A stretch of DNA of 64,000 bases from Paenibacillus thalictri. Lineage in GTDB: Bacteria; Bacillota; Bacilli; Paenibacillales; NBRC-103111. The translations under genes were made by a program, and so were the position numbers. The notes below the pieces were generated by a model, which did not search any database, was not told the origin of the DNA, and worked only from the letters and a program-made list of their open reading frames with translations. Shown piece by piece: positions 25,453 through 35,400 of the stretch. The stretch covers positions 310,001 through 374,000 of the forward strand of contig NZ_SIRE01000004.1 of NCBI RefSeq assembly GCF_004307995.1, in the 5' to 3' direction. How positions within the stretch are numbered: position 1 is the first letter of the stretch; every line of letters starts with the position of its first letter.

Positions 25453-27141
25453 TTATTGCTCATTCGTTTTTTGTGTAATGCGGAATACCACGAACTCTGC
25501 AGGTTTTACCGGCGCAATGCCGATTACGCAAATAAGGCGGCCGTTGTCAATATCATCCTGCGTCATTGTATTGGAGCTGATGTCGATGAAGAAGGCATCG
25601 CCTGGAGATGAACCCATCAAAGCGCCGCCTCTCCAAACACGTGTCAAGAAAGCATCGATGGTACGATGCACACGCGCCCATAACCGCTCGTCGTTTGGCT
25701 CGAATACGACCCAATTGGTTCCTGCTTTAATCGATTCTTCAACAAAAATGAAAAGACGGCGAATGTTAATATATTTCCAAAGGGCGTTCGAAGAGGTCGT
25801 GCGAGCTCCCCAGATACGGATGCCTTGACCGGAAAAGCTGCGGATCAAATTGACGCCTTTCGGATTCAAAATGTCCTGCTCGCCTTTATTATACTGTACA
25901 TCCAGGCCTGTGCAGCCCCGGATAACCTCGTTCGCAGGCGCTTTTTCGACACCGCGCGTATTATCGCTACGCGCATATACGCCGGCTACCGAACCGGACG
26001 GAGGAATAAACACATTGCGTTTCTCCAGCGGATCGAATACTTGCAGCCATGGATTATACAACGCCGCATAGCTGGAATCGAACATATCGCGGTGTGTCAG
26101 TACGTCAGGCACCTTGGTTTTCTCTCTAGGAATGTCGAGAACCGCAAAACGGCTGCCCAAATTTTCGCAATGCGCCACAAGCGCCAACTGTACGGCAGGA
26201 TCGGTCACACCCGGGATCGCCATGATGCTCACTTGGTCGTTGTCGACAAATGCCTGAATACCGGTCCGTTTGCCGGGTCCGTTATCTTCGCCGATGTAGT
26301 TGCCCGGGCTGATTCCGCCTTGGGAACCGTCCGAACCGCCTGCCAGTGTAATGACCAGCTTCGATTGTTCGGCAAACAGGGAGACAAGATCGGCATCGTT
26401 ATTGACGGCTTGAATTTGCACCAATGCGGAGCGGGATGTAACTTTATCCACGTGATTGGCCGCCGTAGCGTTCAAGGAACAATTGTCGTAGGTTTCGACT
26501 TCATCGCCGTATACGACGTAAACCGTAAATTCAACGGTCGACAGCACCTTCACCGGGAGCAAACCGTTGTCGACAACGTCGCCGTCCAGTGCGCTTTCCA
26601 GTTCAATGATGTTGTCGCGCGACTGAACGACCTTGCTGTAAGTTTTCTCTGCGCCGTCAAAAAATGCGACGACATCGCCTTCGTTGAAACCGGCGTTGTT
26701 TTTCACGCGGTATTTGTTATCTCCCAAATCTTCGAAGATTTGTGTCTTCGCTTTGCTGGCGGGTTCGCAAAAAACTTGAACCGCATTTCCCCATGCTCCC
26801 GGATTTTTGGCAGCAATGTGAAAAACTTCTCCTTCATTCCCGGCAATCGCCGCATCCGAAGGCGCCACCCGCATGACATATGCGCGGGAACCTCCATTTG
26901 TGAAAAACTGATCGACGGCATATGCTAGGTAGCGGTATGTACCAAATTGATTTTCCGACAAGTATCCGCCATAGTTGCGTTTGAAATCATTCATGCTCGT
27001 TACAAGTACAGGCAGTCCTTCGACTGGCCCTCTTCCAGCAAGTCCGATAAAACCTGCTGTGCTTGTGCTTACGCCGGCTAACGGTTGTCCCGCGCTGTCA
27101 AACTCTTCAACGTAAACACCAGGTGATAAATATTCGGCCAT
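25453..27141 (-). CDS. CIS contractile sheath protein
   Basis: 562 residues of the phage tail sheath family. The N-terminus has LSPGVYVEEFDSAGQPLAGV and TSTAGFIGLAGRGP. The C-terminal domain has GIRIWGARTTSS, YINIRRLFIFVEESI, VVFEPNDERLWARV and VIGIAPVKPAEFVVFRI, the conserved handshake and contraction core. Only one sheath gene is present, against three in Afp. The middle (about 130-300) is the variable outer domain. No good SD sequence lies just upstream of the ATG; a ten-codon frame in register with nothing else ends three bases before it. Confidence 0.97.
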   Translation of the reverse strand: MAEYLSPGVYVEEFDSAGQPLAGVSTSTAGFIGLAGRGPVEGLPVLVTSMNDFKRNYGGYLSENQFGTYRYLAYAVDQFFTNGGSRAYVMRVAPSDAAIAGNEGEVFHIAAKNPGAWGNAVQVFCEPASKAKTQIFEDLGDNKYRVKNNAGFNEGDVVAFFDGAEKTYSKVVQSRDNIIELESALDGDVVDNGLLPVKVLSTVEFTVYVVYGDEVETYDNCSLNATAANHVDKVTSRSALVQIQAVNNDADLVSLFAEQSKLVITLAGGSDGSQGGISPGNYIGEDNGPGKRTGIQAFVDNDQVSIMAIPGVTDPAVQLALVAHCENLGSRFAVLDIPREKTKVPDVLTHRDMFDSSYAALYNPWLQVFDPLEKRNVFIPPSGSVAGVYARSDNTRGVEKAPANEVIRGCTGLDVQYNKGEQDILNPKGVNLIRSFSGQGIRIWGARTTSSNALWKYINIRRLFIFVEESIKAGTNWVVFEPNDERLWARVHRTIDAFLTRVWRGGALMGSSPGDAFFIDISSNTMTQDDIDNGRLICVIGIAPVKPAEFVVFRITQKTNEQ

Positions 27142-27270
27142 TTTAGTTGCCCGATTGTCGGTAGAATGTTGTCATTTCCGTTTTCTGCCGAAACCGGTTC
27201 CTCCTTTCAAAATTGAAATATGCAAAATCGAACCGCCAAAAACAGCGTTCGATCGGTGCAACAAAGCAGG

Positions 27271-27837
27271 TTACTTCTTCTGCTTCAAATGAACTTGGCG
27301 CTCTCTTACGCGCGACGTCGTTTTCACTCTTGTCGAATCGACAAATACGGGACCTATTCGATAACAAAGCGAAAGTTTATACGGCATATTCGGAAACAAG
27401 CTGATTGCCGTGTCAAGCGGAATCTCTTCTTTAACGATCCGAAACTGGCCGTCCGTCCCCGTTAGCGATCCGACCAAATCGTCCCCTTTAAGTACATTAT
27501 GATCATGAAGCACCTGCAGCGTCTTACCGAGCATCCTGTGCTCGTCGATCGAGCGGGACAGGACGTCTGAAGCCGAATGTGCGGTAATTAGATACGTTAA
27601 GTCCATGGCAATCGGCGGAAACCGCATGCGATCGCCTTGGTCAATCATTTCGTTGCTGCGAAAGTCCGTGTTCTCCTTCACCTCAAACAAATAGAGCGTT
27701 AAGTTCATATCTCCTTTGTCATGCGGGTGAGCCAACCCGACTCCGTCAGGATGCCCGATCAATTCGGGCACAAGCGCCCTTCTAAGCACCTTCACCAAAG
27801 ACAAGCCGATATCGGAAATTACCGTATAATCCGCCAC
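27271..27837 (-). CDS. DUF4255 protein, CIS tail terminator (Afp16/Pvc16-like)
   Basis: 188 residues with the DUF4255 pattern: VISDIGLSLVKVLRRAL, a short charged HPHDKGDMNLTLYLFEV, MDLTYLITAHSAS, EHRMLGKTLQVLHDH and LFPNMPYKLSLCYRIGPV. In Afp the family member Afp16 caps the tube and sheath at the distal end and stops elongation. GTG start with GGAGGGGG six bases upstream, three bases after the stop of the AAA ATPase gene. A gap of 129 bases without a convincing promoter or terminator separates it from the sheath gene. Confidence 0.9.
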   Translation of the reverse strand: MADYTVISDIGLSLVKVLRRALVPELIGHPDGVGLAHPHDKGDMNLTLYLFEVKENTDFRSNEMIDQGDRMRFPPIAMDLTYLITAHSASDVLSRSIDEHRMLGKTLQVLHDHNVLKGDDLVGSLTGTDGQFRIVKEEIPLDTAISLFPNMPYKLSLCYRIGPVFVDSTRVKTTSRVRERQVHLKQKK

Positions 27838-27840
27838 TCT

Positions 27841-30060
27841 CTACCCCCTCCAGAATTCAGCATACGCGCCAAGCCGTTCCTTAAGCAGCACCTTCCCGGT
27901 CTTCTTAAATTCCTGAACAGCCCCTTCAATAAACTGCTTCATGGATACGGCCACTCCCTCTTCGGCGGCAAGATACGCTGCCGTCACGACGATATTTTTA
28001 ATCGGGCCGCCTGATAATTCGAAGGTATGTGCAAGAAACGGAAAATCGATAGGCTCCTGCAAAGGCAGTTCGGACGGAATGGATGATCTCCATAGCTGCT
28101 CCCGCTGAACAGGGTCGGGAAACGGAAACTTGATGATAAGAGGAATTCTGCGCATGAACGCATCATCCAGATTTTGCGAGAAATTCGTGGCCAGAATGGT
28201 CAGCCCGTCGTATTCCTCCATCTTTTGCAGCAAGTAGGATGTTTCCATATTGGCATATTTGTCGTGCGCGTCTTTAACTTCCGAGCGCTTGCCAAACAAA
28301 GCATCCGCCTCGTCGAAAAACAGAATCGCGCCGCTCACTCGCGCATGATCAAATATTTCGCTGAGATTTTTCTCCGTCTCCCCGATATATTTGCTGACGA
28401 TTCTCGACAAGTCGATCCGGTATAACTCGGCGCTCATCTCTTTGGCCATCACCAGCGCCGACATCGTTTTGCCGGTTCCCGGAGGCCCCGTAAACAACAT
28501 GCTTGTTCCTTTGCCGTAGGCCAGTTTACGATCAAAACCCCAGTCGTGCATCACCTTATGCCGATGGACGATTCTGCTGCAAGCTTGACGCAGCAAACCC
28601 ATCGTTTCTTTCGGCAGGATCAGATCGTCCCAGGTGAATCGTCCTTCCAGCTTAACGGCCTTTTCCTGCAAACGGTGATTAATGAGATGGTAAGCCACCC
28701 GGTGCAGCTCGGAAGCGGTAGTAGGATCGGCTTGGCGGATTTGATCGTAACCATGCCGCTGCCATGCCCGGTGTTTGCACACCTCGTCCACCGCTGCCTG
28801 TATGGAGCCCGGCGTAAAGCGGAACTTCCCTGCCAATACGCCCGAATCGGCGTTTGTAATCGGAAGCCTATCGCTAGCCAGCATGCGCCACAACATCTCC
28901 CGTTCTCCGATATCGGGAACCGCCAGAGGAATGTGCATCCATAACATGCCCGACAAGGCGGAGACCGGCGGTCTTATCTCCTCTTCACCCATCATCAGCA
29001 CAACATCTTTCCAAGCCTGCAGGCGCTCCATGAGCAGAAAACTGCGGCGGTTGGCATCCTGTAAAACATGTATGCAATCGAATGCGGGAATCGCGTCAAT
29101 CAGTTGGGCTTCGCGCAGCATTCGGTCGACATCATCAAGGAAATCCCGGTCATTGTCGGGAGCACGGGACATATCGTAGGCGAGCAGCGGACGCTGGAGG
29201 CTTGCGCATAAATGGCGGGCATGCAGCGTTTTGCCACTGCCTCCCGGCCCGCTCAACATGCAGGCCACCGTTGTGTCGACGGTGCCGCTATATGCGGCGA
29301 GGCGTTCAAGACGTTCCTGAATCTCATGGTTGACCAGAAGCGGCGGCAGGGTTGATGTTTCGCAAGCATCCACGGATAAATGAGCCAGAGCTCCGTCATA
29401 CCGATATTCCAGGCCTGTACAAAAATAGACGATCCGCTCATCCAAACGGATGGGTGCATGAAGCATTGAAGCGGATTCCGGCGAACGAATGAAAAGCGAT
29501 TTATCCAAGAAAGTCCGGCAAAACCGCATTCCGGTTAAAATCTGCAGCGCCTGGATCCGCTCATCTTCGCTGCTGCAGCACAATTGCAGCAAGACATCTG
29601 CGGTGACGTATTGGCGGGTCATGTCATCCTGAATGAATCCGTACAGACGCAAATATTTTCCGTCTACATGGGGGGCAAGCAGGGTGACAAGCAGCCTCAT
29701 CTCCAGTTCATTCAGCTTAAATAACGATTGCAGCCGAATGAGCGGAAGCATCGACAAACGCCTTGCGGTTAACGCCAGACGGGCCGATATCCACTGCTCG
29801 ATCTGATGCAGACCCAGCTCTTGCTCCGCGGTCAGCTCCCCATCGGGGTCCGGATGATCCAGCAATTGCGCGGCTTCGGAATCGGTCATGTACACGCCAT
29901 GGAACGTCCTGTCGAGCAAATCGCTCTTGGGGGTTGTGTTCCTCTGATGGATCCTGCATTCCAACATGAAATCGAGCTTCGTGATTTCATCACGCAGATG
30001 ATCCATTGCATTCTCATACGGCAGCGCGGCTGAGAAGGTGTGAAGAAGTCCTCTCATCAT
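27841..30060 (-). CDS. Double AAA ATPase of the CIS (Afp15-like)
   Basis: 739 residues. First AAA module: Walker A GPGGSGKT (about 271-278) but a poorly conserved Walker B, so it may not hydrolyse ATP. Second module: Walker A GPPGTGKT (about 525-532), Walker B ILFFDEADALFG (about 579-590), and an arginine-finger-type NFSQNLDDAFMRRI. The N-terminal 230 residues are a helical domain found in CIS ATPases. Afp15-type ATPases are required for particle assembly, probably for sheath or tube maturation. It is the first gene after a gap of about 200 AT-rich bases, so the structural genes may have their own promoter there. The start is one of two adjacent ATGs with weak SD support. Confidence 0.92.
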   Translation of the reverse strand: MMRGLLHTFSAALPYENAMDHLRDEITKLDFMLECRIHQRNTTPKSDLLDRTFHGVYMTDSEAAQLLDHPDPDGELTAEQELGLHQIEQWISARLALTARRLSMLPLIRLQSLFKLNELEMRLLVTLLAPHVDGKYLRLYGFIQDDMTRQYVTADVLLQLCCSSEDERIQALQILTGMRFCRTFLDKSLFIRSPESASMLHAPIRLDERIVYFCTGLEYRYDGALAHLSVDACETSTLPPLLVNHEIQERLERLAAYSGTVDTTVACMLSGPGGSGKTLHARHLCASLQRPLLAYDMSRAPDNDRDFLDDVDRMLREAQLIDAIPAFDCIHVLQDANRRSFLLMERLQAWKDVVLMMGEEEIRPPVSALSGMLWMHIPLAVPDIGEREMLWRMLASDRLPITNADSGVLAGKFRFTPGSIQAAVDEVCKHRAWQRHGYDQIRQADPTTASELHRVAYHLINHRLQEKAVKLEGRFTWDDLILPKETMGLLRQACSRIVHRHKVMHDWGFDRKLAYGKGTSMLFTGPPGTGKTMSALVMAKEMSAELYRIDLSRIVSKYIGETEKNLSEIFDHARVSGAILFFDEADALFGKRSEVKDAHDKYANMETSYLLQKMEEYDGLTILATNFSQNLDDAFMRRIPLIIKFPFPDPVQREQLWRSSIPSELPLQEPIDFPFLAHTFELSGGPIKNIVVTAAYLAAEEGVAVSMKQFIEGAVQEFKKTGKVLLKERLGAYAEFWRG

Positions 30061-30266
30061 CGGCCCGTTCCAATCCGCTGCAACCGGCCGGGCTTCGGCT
30101 GCAGATCAGGGCTAGGGACCCATCGCCAGCACCACATGCGCCCCACTCTCCTCTTCCGCATCACATTGCAGGAAAACTATGGTTTCGACAATTTTCAAAA
30201 ATAAATTTCTTCATCTTTTTTATTTTTGCATGATGTTTCCCGATACGCAAGCGATATTTCCCGATT

Positions 30267-31637
30267 TCACGGTGATTTGACAAGATTTGTGGTAAAATTC
30301 ACAGTCATGATGGCAATGTCGTCGGATTGCGGATTGCCATCGGCAAAAGTGTACACCTCGCTGCGGATCCGCTCGGCGATTTCCATCGGCGAATGCGACG
30401 CATAATGTTCCAGAATCCGGCATAGCCGGGCTGCTGTGAACCATTCCCCCCGCCCGTTCTCCGCTTCGGTTACCCCGTCGGTATACAAAACCAGCGTTTC
30501 TCCGGATTCCAGCCGAGCTTCGCCGTCGGCATACTCCCCATCGGCGAATATGCCAAGCGGAAGATGCTTGGTCGACTCCAGCTTGCGCACTCCTTCCGGG
30601 CCCAGGATGTACGGTGTGCAGTGTCCCCCGTCGCAATACCGGAGCTGCCCTGTCTGCGTATCCACAATCGCGAGGAAAATCGTCGCAAACATTGTCGAAT
30701 CATCCGTGCTGACTTCCCGGTTAATCGCCTCCAGAATAAATGCCGGAGATTGGCGGTCCGCAGCTTTCGCCTGAATCCAGATCATTAACCCGGACATGAA
30801 CAGAGCGGCCGGCATCCCCTTGTCCGACACGTCGCCAAGGCATATGAGCATCTGGTGGTTCCCCAGCTCGATAAAATGGTAGAAGTCTCCGCCGACTTCA
30901 TTCGCCGGAAACAAACAGGCATGCAGCTCGACGCCGCCCGACTGCAGCGCGCTTCCGGGAAGAAAGTTCTGCTGAATGTCCCGCGCAATTTTCAATTCGC
31001 TCTCCATGCGCTCCTTAGCGGCCGTTGTCTGGCGCAGCGTGTCCATCGACCTCGCCAGCGCTTCGTACAGAAACATATTTTCCAGCGCAGCGGCTGTCGG
31101 CGAAGCAATCATCTCCAGCAGCTTCAGGTCGCGCTGATTAAACGCTTTGCCGCCCCTTTTGTTAATAACCTGGAGCACGCCCACCGTCTTGCCGTTCGAG
31201 ACGACAGGGACACACAGCATATTGCGCGTAGGCACATTCACCTTCGTCGAAACCCGGTTCGACCAGCGGGGATCTTTGGCCGCATCCGCAATCAACACGG
31301 ATTTGCCGGATTGTGCGACCCAACCCGCAATGCCCTCTCCCAGTTTCAGCCGGATTTCGCGCACCTCTTCATTTTTGTCCCCGGTCGTTACTTCAAAGTA
31401 CAACTCGGCGCGTTCCTCATCCACAAGAATAATGGACGAACCTTCGGCTTTCATCTCGTCGGAGGCCGTCTCCATAATAATTTGCAGCAAGTCCTTGCGT
31501 TTAATCGTCGAGTTCAGCCGCATTCCAAGCGCAAACAACTTCTGCGTACGCCGCCATTCCTTCCACGCGGTAGCTGCGGCAGCGACGGCCAGCAGAAGTA
31601 GCAGCGCCATGATGAGCAGGGCCAGTTCGTGTATCAT
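30267..31637 (-). CDS. Membrane-anchored GAF-PP2C (SpoIIE/RsbU-type) phosphatase
   Basis: 456 residues: one N-terminal transmembrane helix (about 5-24), a GAF domain (about 45-190, including NMLCVPVVSNGKTVGVLQVINK), a coiled linker and a PP2C-type SpoIIE domain. The phosphatase motifs are all present: NEVGGDFYHF, LGDVSDKGMPAALFM, DGGHCTPYIL, LVLYTDGVTEA and SDDIAIM, providing the metal-binding aspartates. Such enzymes dephosphorylate a STAS-domain antagonist. The STAS gene and the kinase gene lie immediately upstream, so the three form a complete partner-switching module inside the CIS cluster. The signal sensed by GAF is unknown. Confidence 0.92.
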   Translation of the reverse strand: MIHELALLIMALLLLLAVAAAATAWKEWRRTQKLFALGMRLNSTIKRKDLLQIIMETASDEMKAEGSSIILVDEERAELYFEVTTGDKNEEVREIRLKLGEGIAGWVAQSGKSVLIADAAKDPRWSNRVSTKVNVPTRNMLCVPVVSNGKTVGVLQVINKRGGKAFNQRDLKLLEMIASPTAAALENMFLYEALARSMDTLRQTTAAKERMESELKIARDIQQNFLPGSALQSGGVELHACLFPANEVGGDFYHFIELGNHQMLICLGDVSDKGMPAALFMSGLMIWIQAKAADRQSPAFILEAINREVSTDDSTMFATIFLAIVDTQTGQLRYCDGGHCTPYILGPEGVRKLESTKHLPLGIFADGEYADGEARLESGETLVLYTDGVTEAENGRGEWFTAARLCRILEHYASHSPMEIAERIRSEVYTFADGNPQSDDIAIMTVNFTTNLVKSP

Positions 31638-31658
31638 TTCGCCACCCCCGTCAACCCA

Positions 31659-31997
31659 TTAAGAAGATACGTGCGCCAAAGCTTCCACATGGGTTGAGTA
31701 GATCGCAAATATCGTATGGAACCCGGATATTTGGAAAACCTCGTTGACACTGTCATTTAACCCGCAAAGTGCGATTTTGCCGCCGGCGGCGCGTGTCTTT
31801 TTGGCCCCTAACAGCATGACGCGTAATCCCGCGCTGCTAATGTATTCCAGCTTGCTAAGATCAAATACAAACGTCTTTTCCCCTTGGTCCGTCAGTTTCA
31901 AAAATTCGGCTTCCACCTGGCGTGAGGTCGTACCGTCCAACCTGCCGTCCAGTCCGATCAGCTTTACGTTTCCTTGCTCCGCGATTGTCACAATCAT
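31659..31997 (-). CDS. STAS-domain anti-sigma-factor-antagonist-like protein
   Basis: 112 residues, a single STAS domain. The phosphorylatable site is the Ser pair in YISSAGLRVML (Ser54/Ser55, with Ser55 matching the Ser used in SpoIIAA). Preceding strands LIGLDGRLDG and FVFDLSKLEY are typical. In partner switching the unphosphorylated form sequesters the RsbW-like kinase. AAGGAG lies 8 bases before the ATG. It stands between its presumed kinase (32011-32478) and phosphatase (30267-31637). The final target could be a sigma factor encoded elsewhere or a CIS component. Confidence 0.92.
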   Translation of the reverse strand: MIVTIAEQGNVKLIGLDGRLDGTTSRQVEAEFLKLTDQGEKTFVFDLSKLEYISSAGLRVMLLGAKKTRAAGGKIALCGLNDSVNEVFQISGFHTIFAIYSTHVEALAHVSS

Positions 31998-32010
31998 CGA
32001 GATAGCTCCT

Positions 32011-32478
32011 TTATATTGCTTGAGTAATGTTCTTGCGCAAAATCAGCTCATTGCGGCCGTCAATCCGCCGGTATTCACAGTTGTCCATCTTCTGCTTGAT
32101 CAAATAGATGCCAAGCCCGCCAATTTGCCGCTCCTCCGCCGACAACGCGAGATTCGGCGCTTCATACGCCACCGGGTCAAAAGGCGGTGCGGCATCGACA
32201 AAACGGATGTTCAGCTCATCTTGTCCTTCCATCCACATCGCGACCTCGATGGGGGGATAGCCCGCTAAGGCATCAGGCCGATCGACTCGATAACCGTGTT
32301 TGACAATATTCAAAAACCATTCCTCGCAAACAAGCTGCAAGTCCAGCATGAGCGGCTCGTTCCACTGGCGATTTCGGCAAAAGTCGTCGATCGCCTGCTT
32401 GAATCGCTGCCATTCCGCTAGGGTTGGGGCCAAGCTTAACAGTACACGTTCCAGGGCGGATCCCCTCCTCCTAACCAA
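32011..32478 (-). CDS. RsbW/SpoIIAB-like serine kinase (HATPase_c_2)
   Basis: About 155 residues. GHKL ATPase motifs: N-box CEEWFLNIVKHGY, a G1-like FVDAAPPFDP, and G2 GGLGIYLIKQKMD. The family phosphorylates STAS antagonists and, as anti-sigma factor, binds a sigma factor. No sigma-factor gene is visible in the window. The N-terminus is uncertain. A TTG at 32478 overlaps the stop of the MFS-fusion gene but has no SD; a CTG some 24 bases further downstream follows GGAGGAGGGG. Either way translation is likely coupled to the preceding gene. Confidence 0.87.
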   Translation of the reverse strand: MVRRRGSALERVLLSLAPTLAEWQRFKQAIDDFCRNRQWNEPLMLDLQLVCEEWFLNIVKHGYRVDRPDALAGYPPIEVAMWMEGQDELNIRFVDAAPPFDPVAYEAPNLALSAEERQIGGLGIYLIKQKMDNCEYRRIDGRNELILRKNITQAI

Positions 32479-35400
32479 GCTTCAGCATCATGCGCTCCAT
32501 GGTCCGCAGGCGGTTGCCGACGGAACGCAAAAGACCGATTCCAATGTCCGGGTATAAGCGGACCAGCCGCACCGTTTCGTTCCCCTCAATTTCCAGCACC
32601 CGCACATGATCGAACAAGGCCTGGGCGGAAACAAGCGACGGCCGGTCGTCGAAAAGCGCCGCTTCCCCTATCGACTGCTTTGATCCGAGCACGCTAATCG
32701 TGCCCTCGATCCCATCTTCGTTCACTCCGCTAATCTCTACGTGGCCTTCCACAATCACTTTTAAAGCCACGCTGGACTCGCCTTGCTTGATCAAATAACT
32801 GCCTTCCTCGTACACCTTCTCGCTGGCGATGCTGGCGATGCGGCCCAGCTCTTCAACCGAAATCTCGGCAAACAGAGGAACCTGTTTCAAAAACACGATT
32901 TTGTCAAGCGCGCTCAAGTATTCCCAATTATCTACCAAAACCGATTCTCCTTTCGCTGCGCCCGCTTTGATGGCAATGGCCTGCAGCCATGGATCCGATA
33001 CCTCCGCCTTTAATTCTACCGCTCCCGATTCAGCCTGGGAATGGGCGCTTGCCTTGCGGGAGGCGGACGTTCGCTGATGCTGCTGGTAAAAAACCAGCAA
33101 AGCCGAAGCCAGCTTCGAATCGCCAAGTCCCTCCGACAAGATTTCTAGGCCGTGGTCGCGGATCTCCTCATCGCTGTGCTCTACCGCATGACGGATCTGC
33201 GGAATGGAACGTTCATCGCCGAAGCGGATCATAACCGTCCAGATCGTATCCAGCAGCGCCGATTTCACTTCGCTTAAGCGCATGCGCGCCAGCTGTGTCC
33301 ATTCGTCCTGCCCCAACGCGGCAATTTGCGCCACGAACTCATCATTGGCCCGCAGCTCCCTCAGCTTTGCCACACAAGACGGCACGACGAGCTCCCGGAT
33401 CATTTTCTCGTTGCCCAGCGCGTTGACGATGGCGACCGTCGAACGCCATATTTCTCCGTTCGGCGAATCGAGGAAGCGGATCATTTCCGGCAGCGCCTCT
33501 TCGCCTACGTCCATTAACGCAAGTTCAATTGCTGCGCGTAGCTCCATGTCCGCGCCAATGAGCAGCTCGCGCAAGTTGGTCGCGGCTTCGCTGCCGCCCA
33601 GCTTGCCGATCGCCCGAACAGCAGCGATTTTCACCAGCGGCGCAGGATTCAGCAAGCACATCATCACATCGAAGTACAAATTCGCCAGTTTCCTGGCTCC
33701 GACCACCTCGCAAGCCAATATGGCAGCTTCGTCTTTCCCTTGCAGCAAAAGGCGCAGCCCCGCCTCCATTTGCTCGATGGATTCCGCTACCATCAGCGCT
33801 TCCGCCTGAACCGCGGGACTGATGTCGGAAAGCGCCTCCTCCATCCAAGCTTGCTTGCCTCCGGGAGGATCGTCTTCGGCGAATTGCTTGCGGAAGGCGG
33901 CGGCACGCACATCCGGGTCCGGATTGCGCAAATAAGCCTCCCGCTTGCCTGCATCCAGACTCTTCCATCCGCTTGGATGGACGGCTGACAATGCAAGCGC
34001 AAGAAGCTCAGCGGAGCCGCGGGCCCCGCAATGCAGCAGCGCCGTTGTCGCAGCCGGCTCCGGATTGCGCTGAAACAACTCAATGGTTAACCGGCGCACC
34101 GTTTCGTCCGGATGCTCCAATTGGTCGATCAGCGTTTTCCGGACACGTTCATGTTTCATCGATTCCAGAAATTCGCCAAGGAAGTCCTTCATTGACGAAG
34201 AACCTACCTTCAAAAATTGGACCAGCTCTTTAATATAGAGATGCCTTCCGGCCCAAGCGAGCGCGACTAATCCGACTGCGGCGGCAATGCCGACCGCCGA
34301 CTGCCCTGACAGCGACATCCCGGCCTGGGAATGCAGCATCGACAAGCTCGACCCGATGAGAATGCCCGCCGAAGCGGCGATGCCTTGCGCCGTCAAGCGG
34401 AAGCCGTCCCGGTGCTGGATGGACTGCATTTTGAAATACAGCTGGTAGCTCGGCTCGGCAAAATAATAAAGCAGCAAATACATCAGCCCGTACCCGATGG
34501 AAACGGCGGCCATCGCGAAGTGTGACTGCACAAACAACGCAGCCAAAATAAAACCTGCCAAAAACACAAAAGAAATCGCGAAAATCGTATTGCTCGCTCC
34601 CAGCCACTCCATCAGCTTCGCCGCAAACAACTGCAGCAAGAAAGCCGCGATGAATAGCAGCATAACCATCATGCCGTAAAAGGAGGTCAGTTCCGCTTCG
34701 GTCGTAAAAACCGCCTGCGCCTCGGTAAAGTATTGATATTCGATGAGCACATACAGCGCCGGCATCAACGTCATGATGCCTATGACGGTTAGCAGAAAGG
34801 GGGAACGCAACGTATGTTTGAGGTAGTATGTCGAGGAGGGCGAACTTGCTTCAGCCTCCGTCTCTTCCTTAAACGTAAGCGGGATGAGGAATTGCTTAAG
34901 CGAACTCAAGAAATTCGGCAGTCCCAGAAGTAAAATGACCGATGCCGACAAATACAGCAGCCCCGGACCCAGAACGGATGCCAGCGTGCTTGTGATCACA
35001 CCCGCAACGATGCCGCCAATGATGGCCAGCAGCACAAAAACCGGCATGATCCGCTTCGCCTGCTGCGTTGGGCACAGATCGTAGGCGGTGCTCCACATCA
35101 GCAGCGTTTGCTGGCGGACAATCATGTTGGATGCGATAAACAGAAACGGATAAAAGCCAATCCATTCGTTACCGCTCATCTGAAAGAAAATCAGCACCGC
35201 GCTGTTAAAAAGACCGATCCCGAGAAAGATCACATACATCGTGATCATAAAGCGAAGCTTGGACAGCCGCTGCGACAACACGGACAGCAGCCATCCTTCA
35301 AAAGGCAGCAGGAACGCCTCGATCAGGTACATCACCGGCAAATATTGAATGCCGAAACGGCTATTGAACAGCGCCATAAACGAGGTGTAGTTGACCATTT

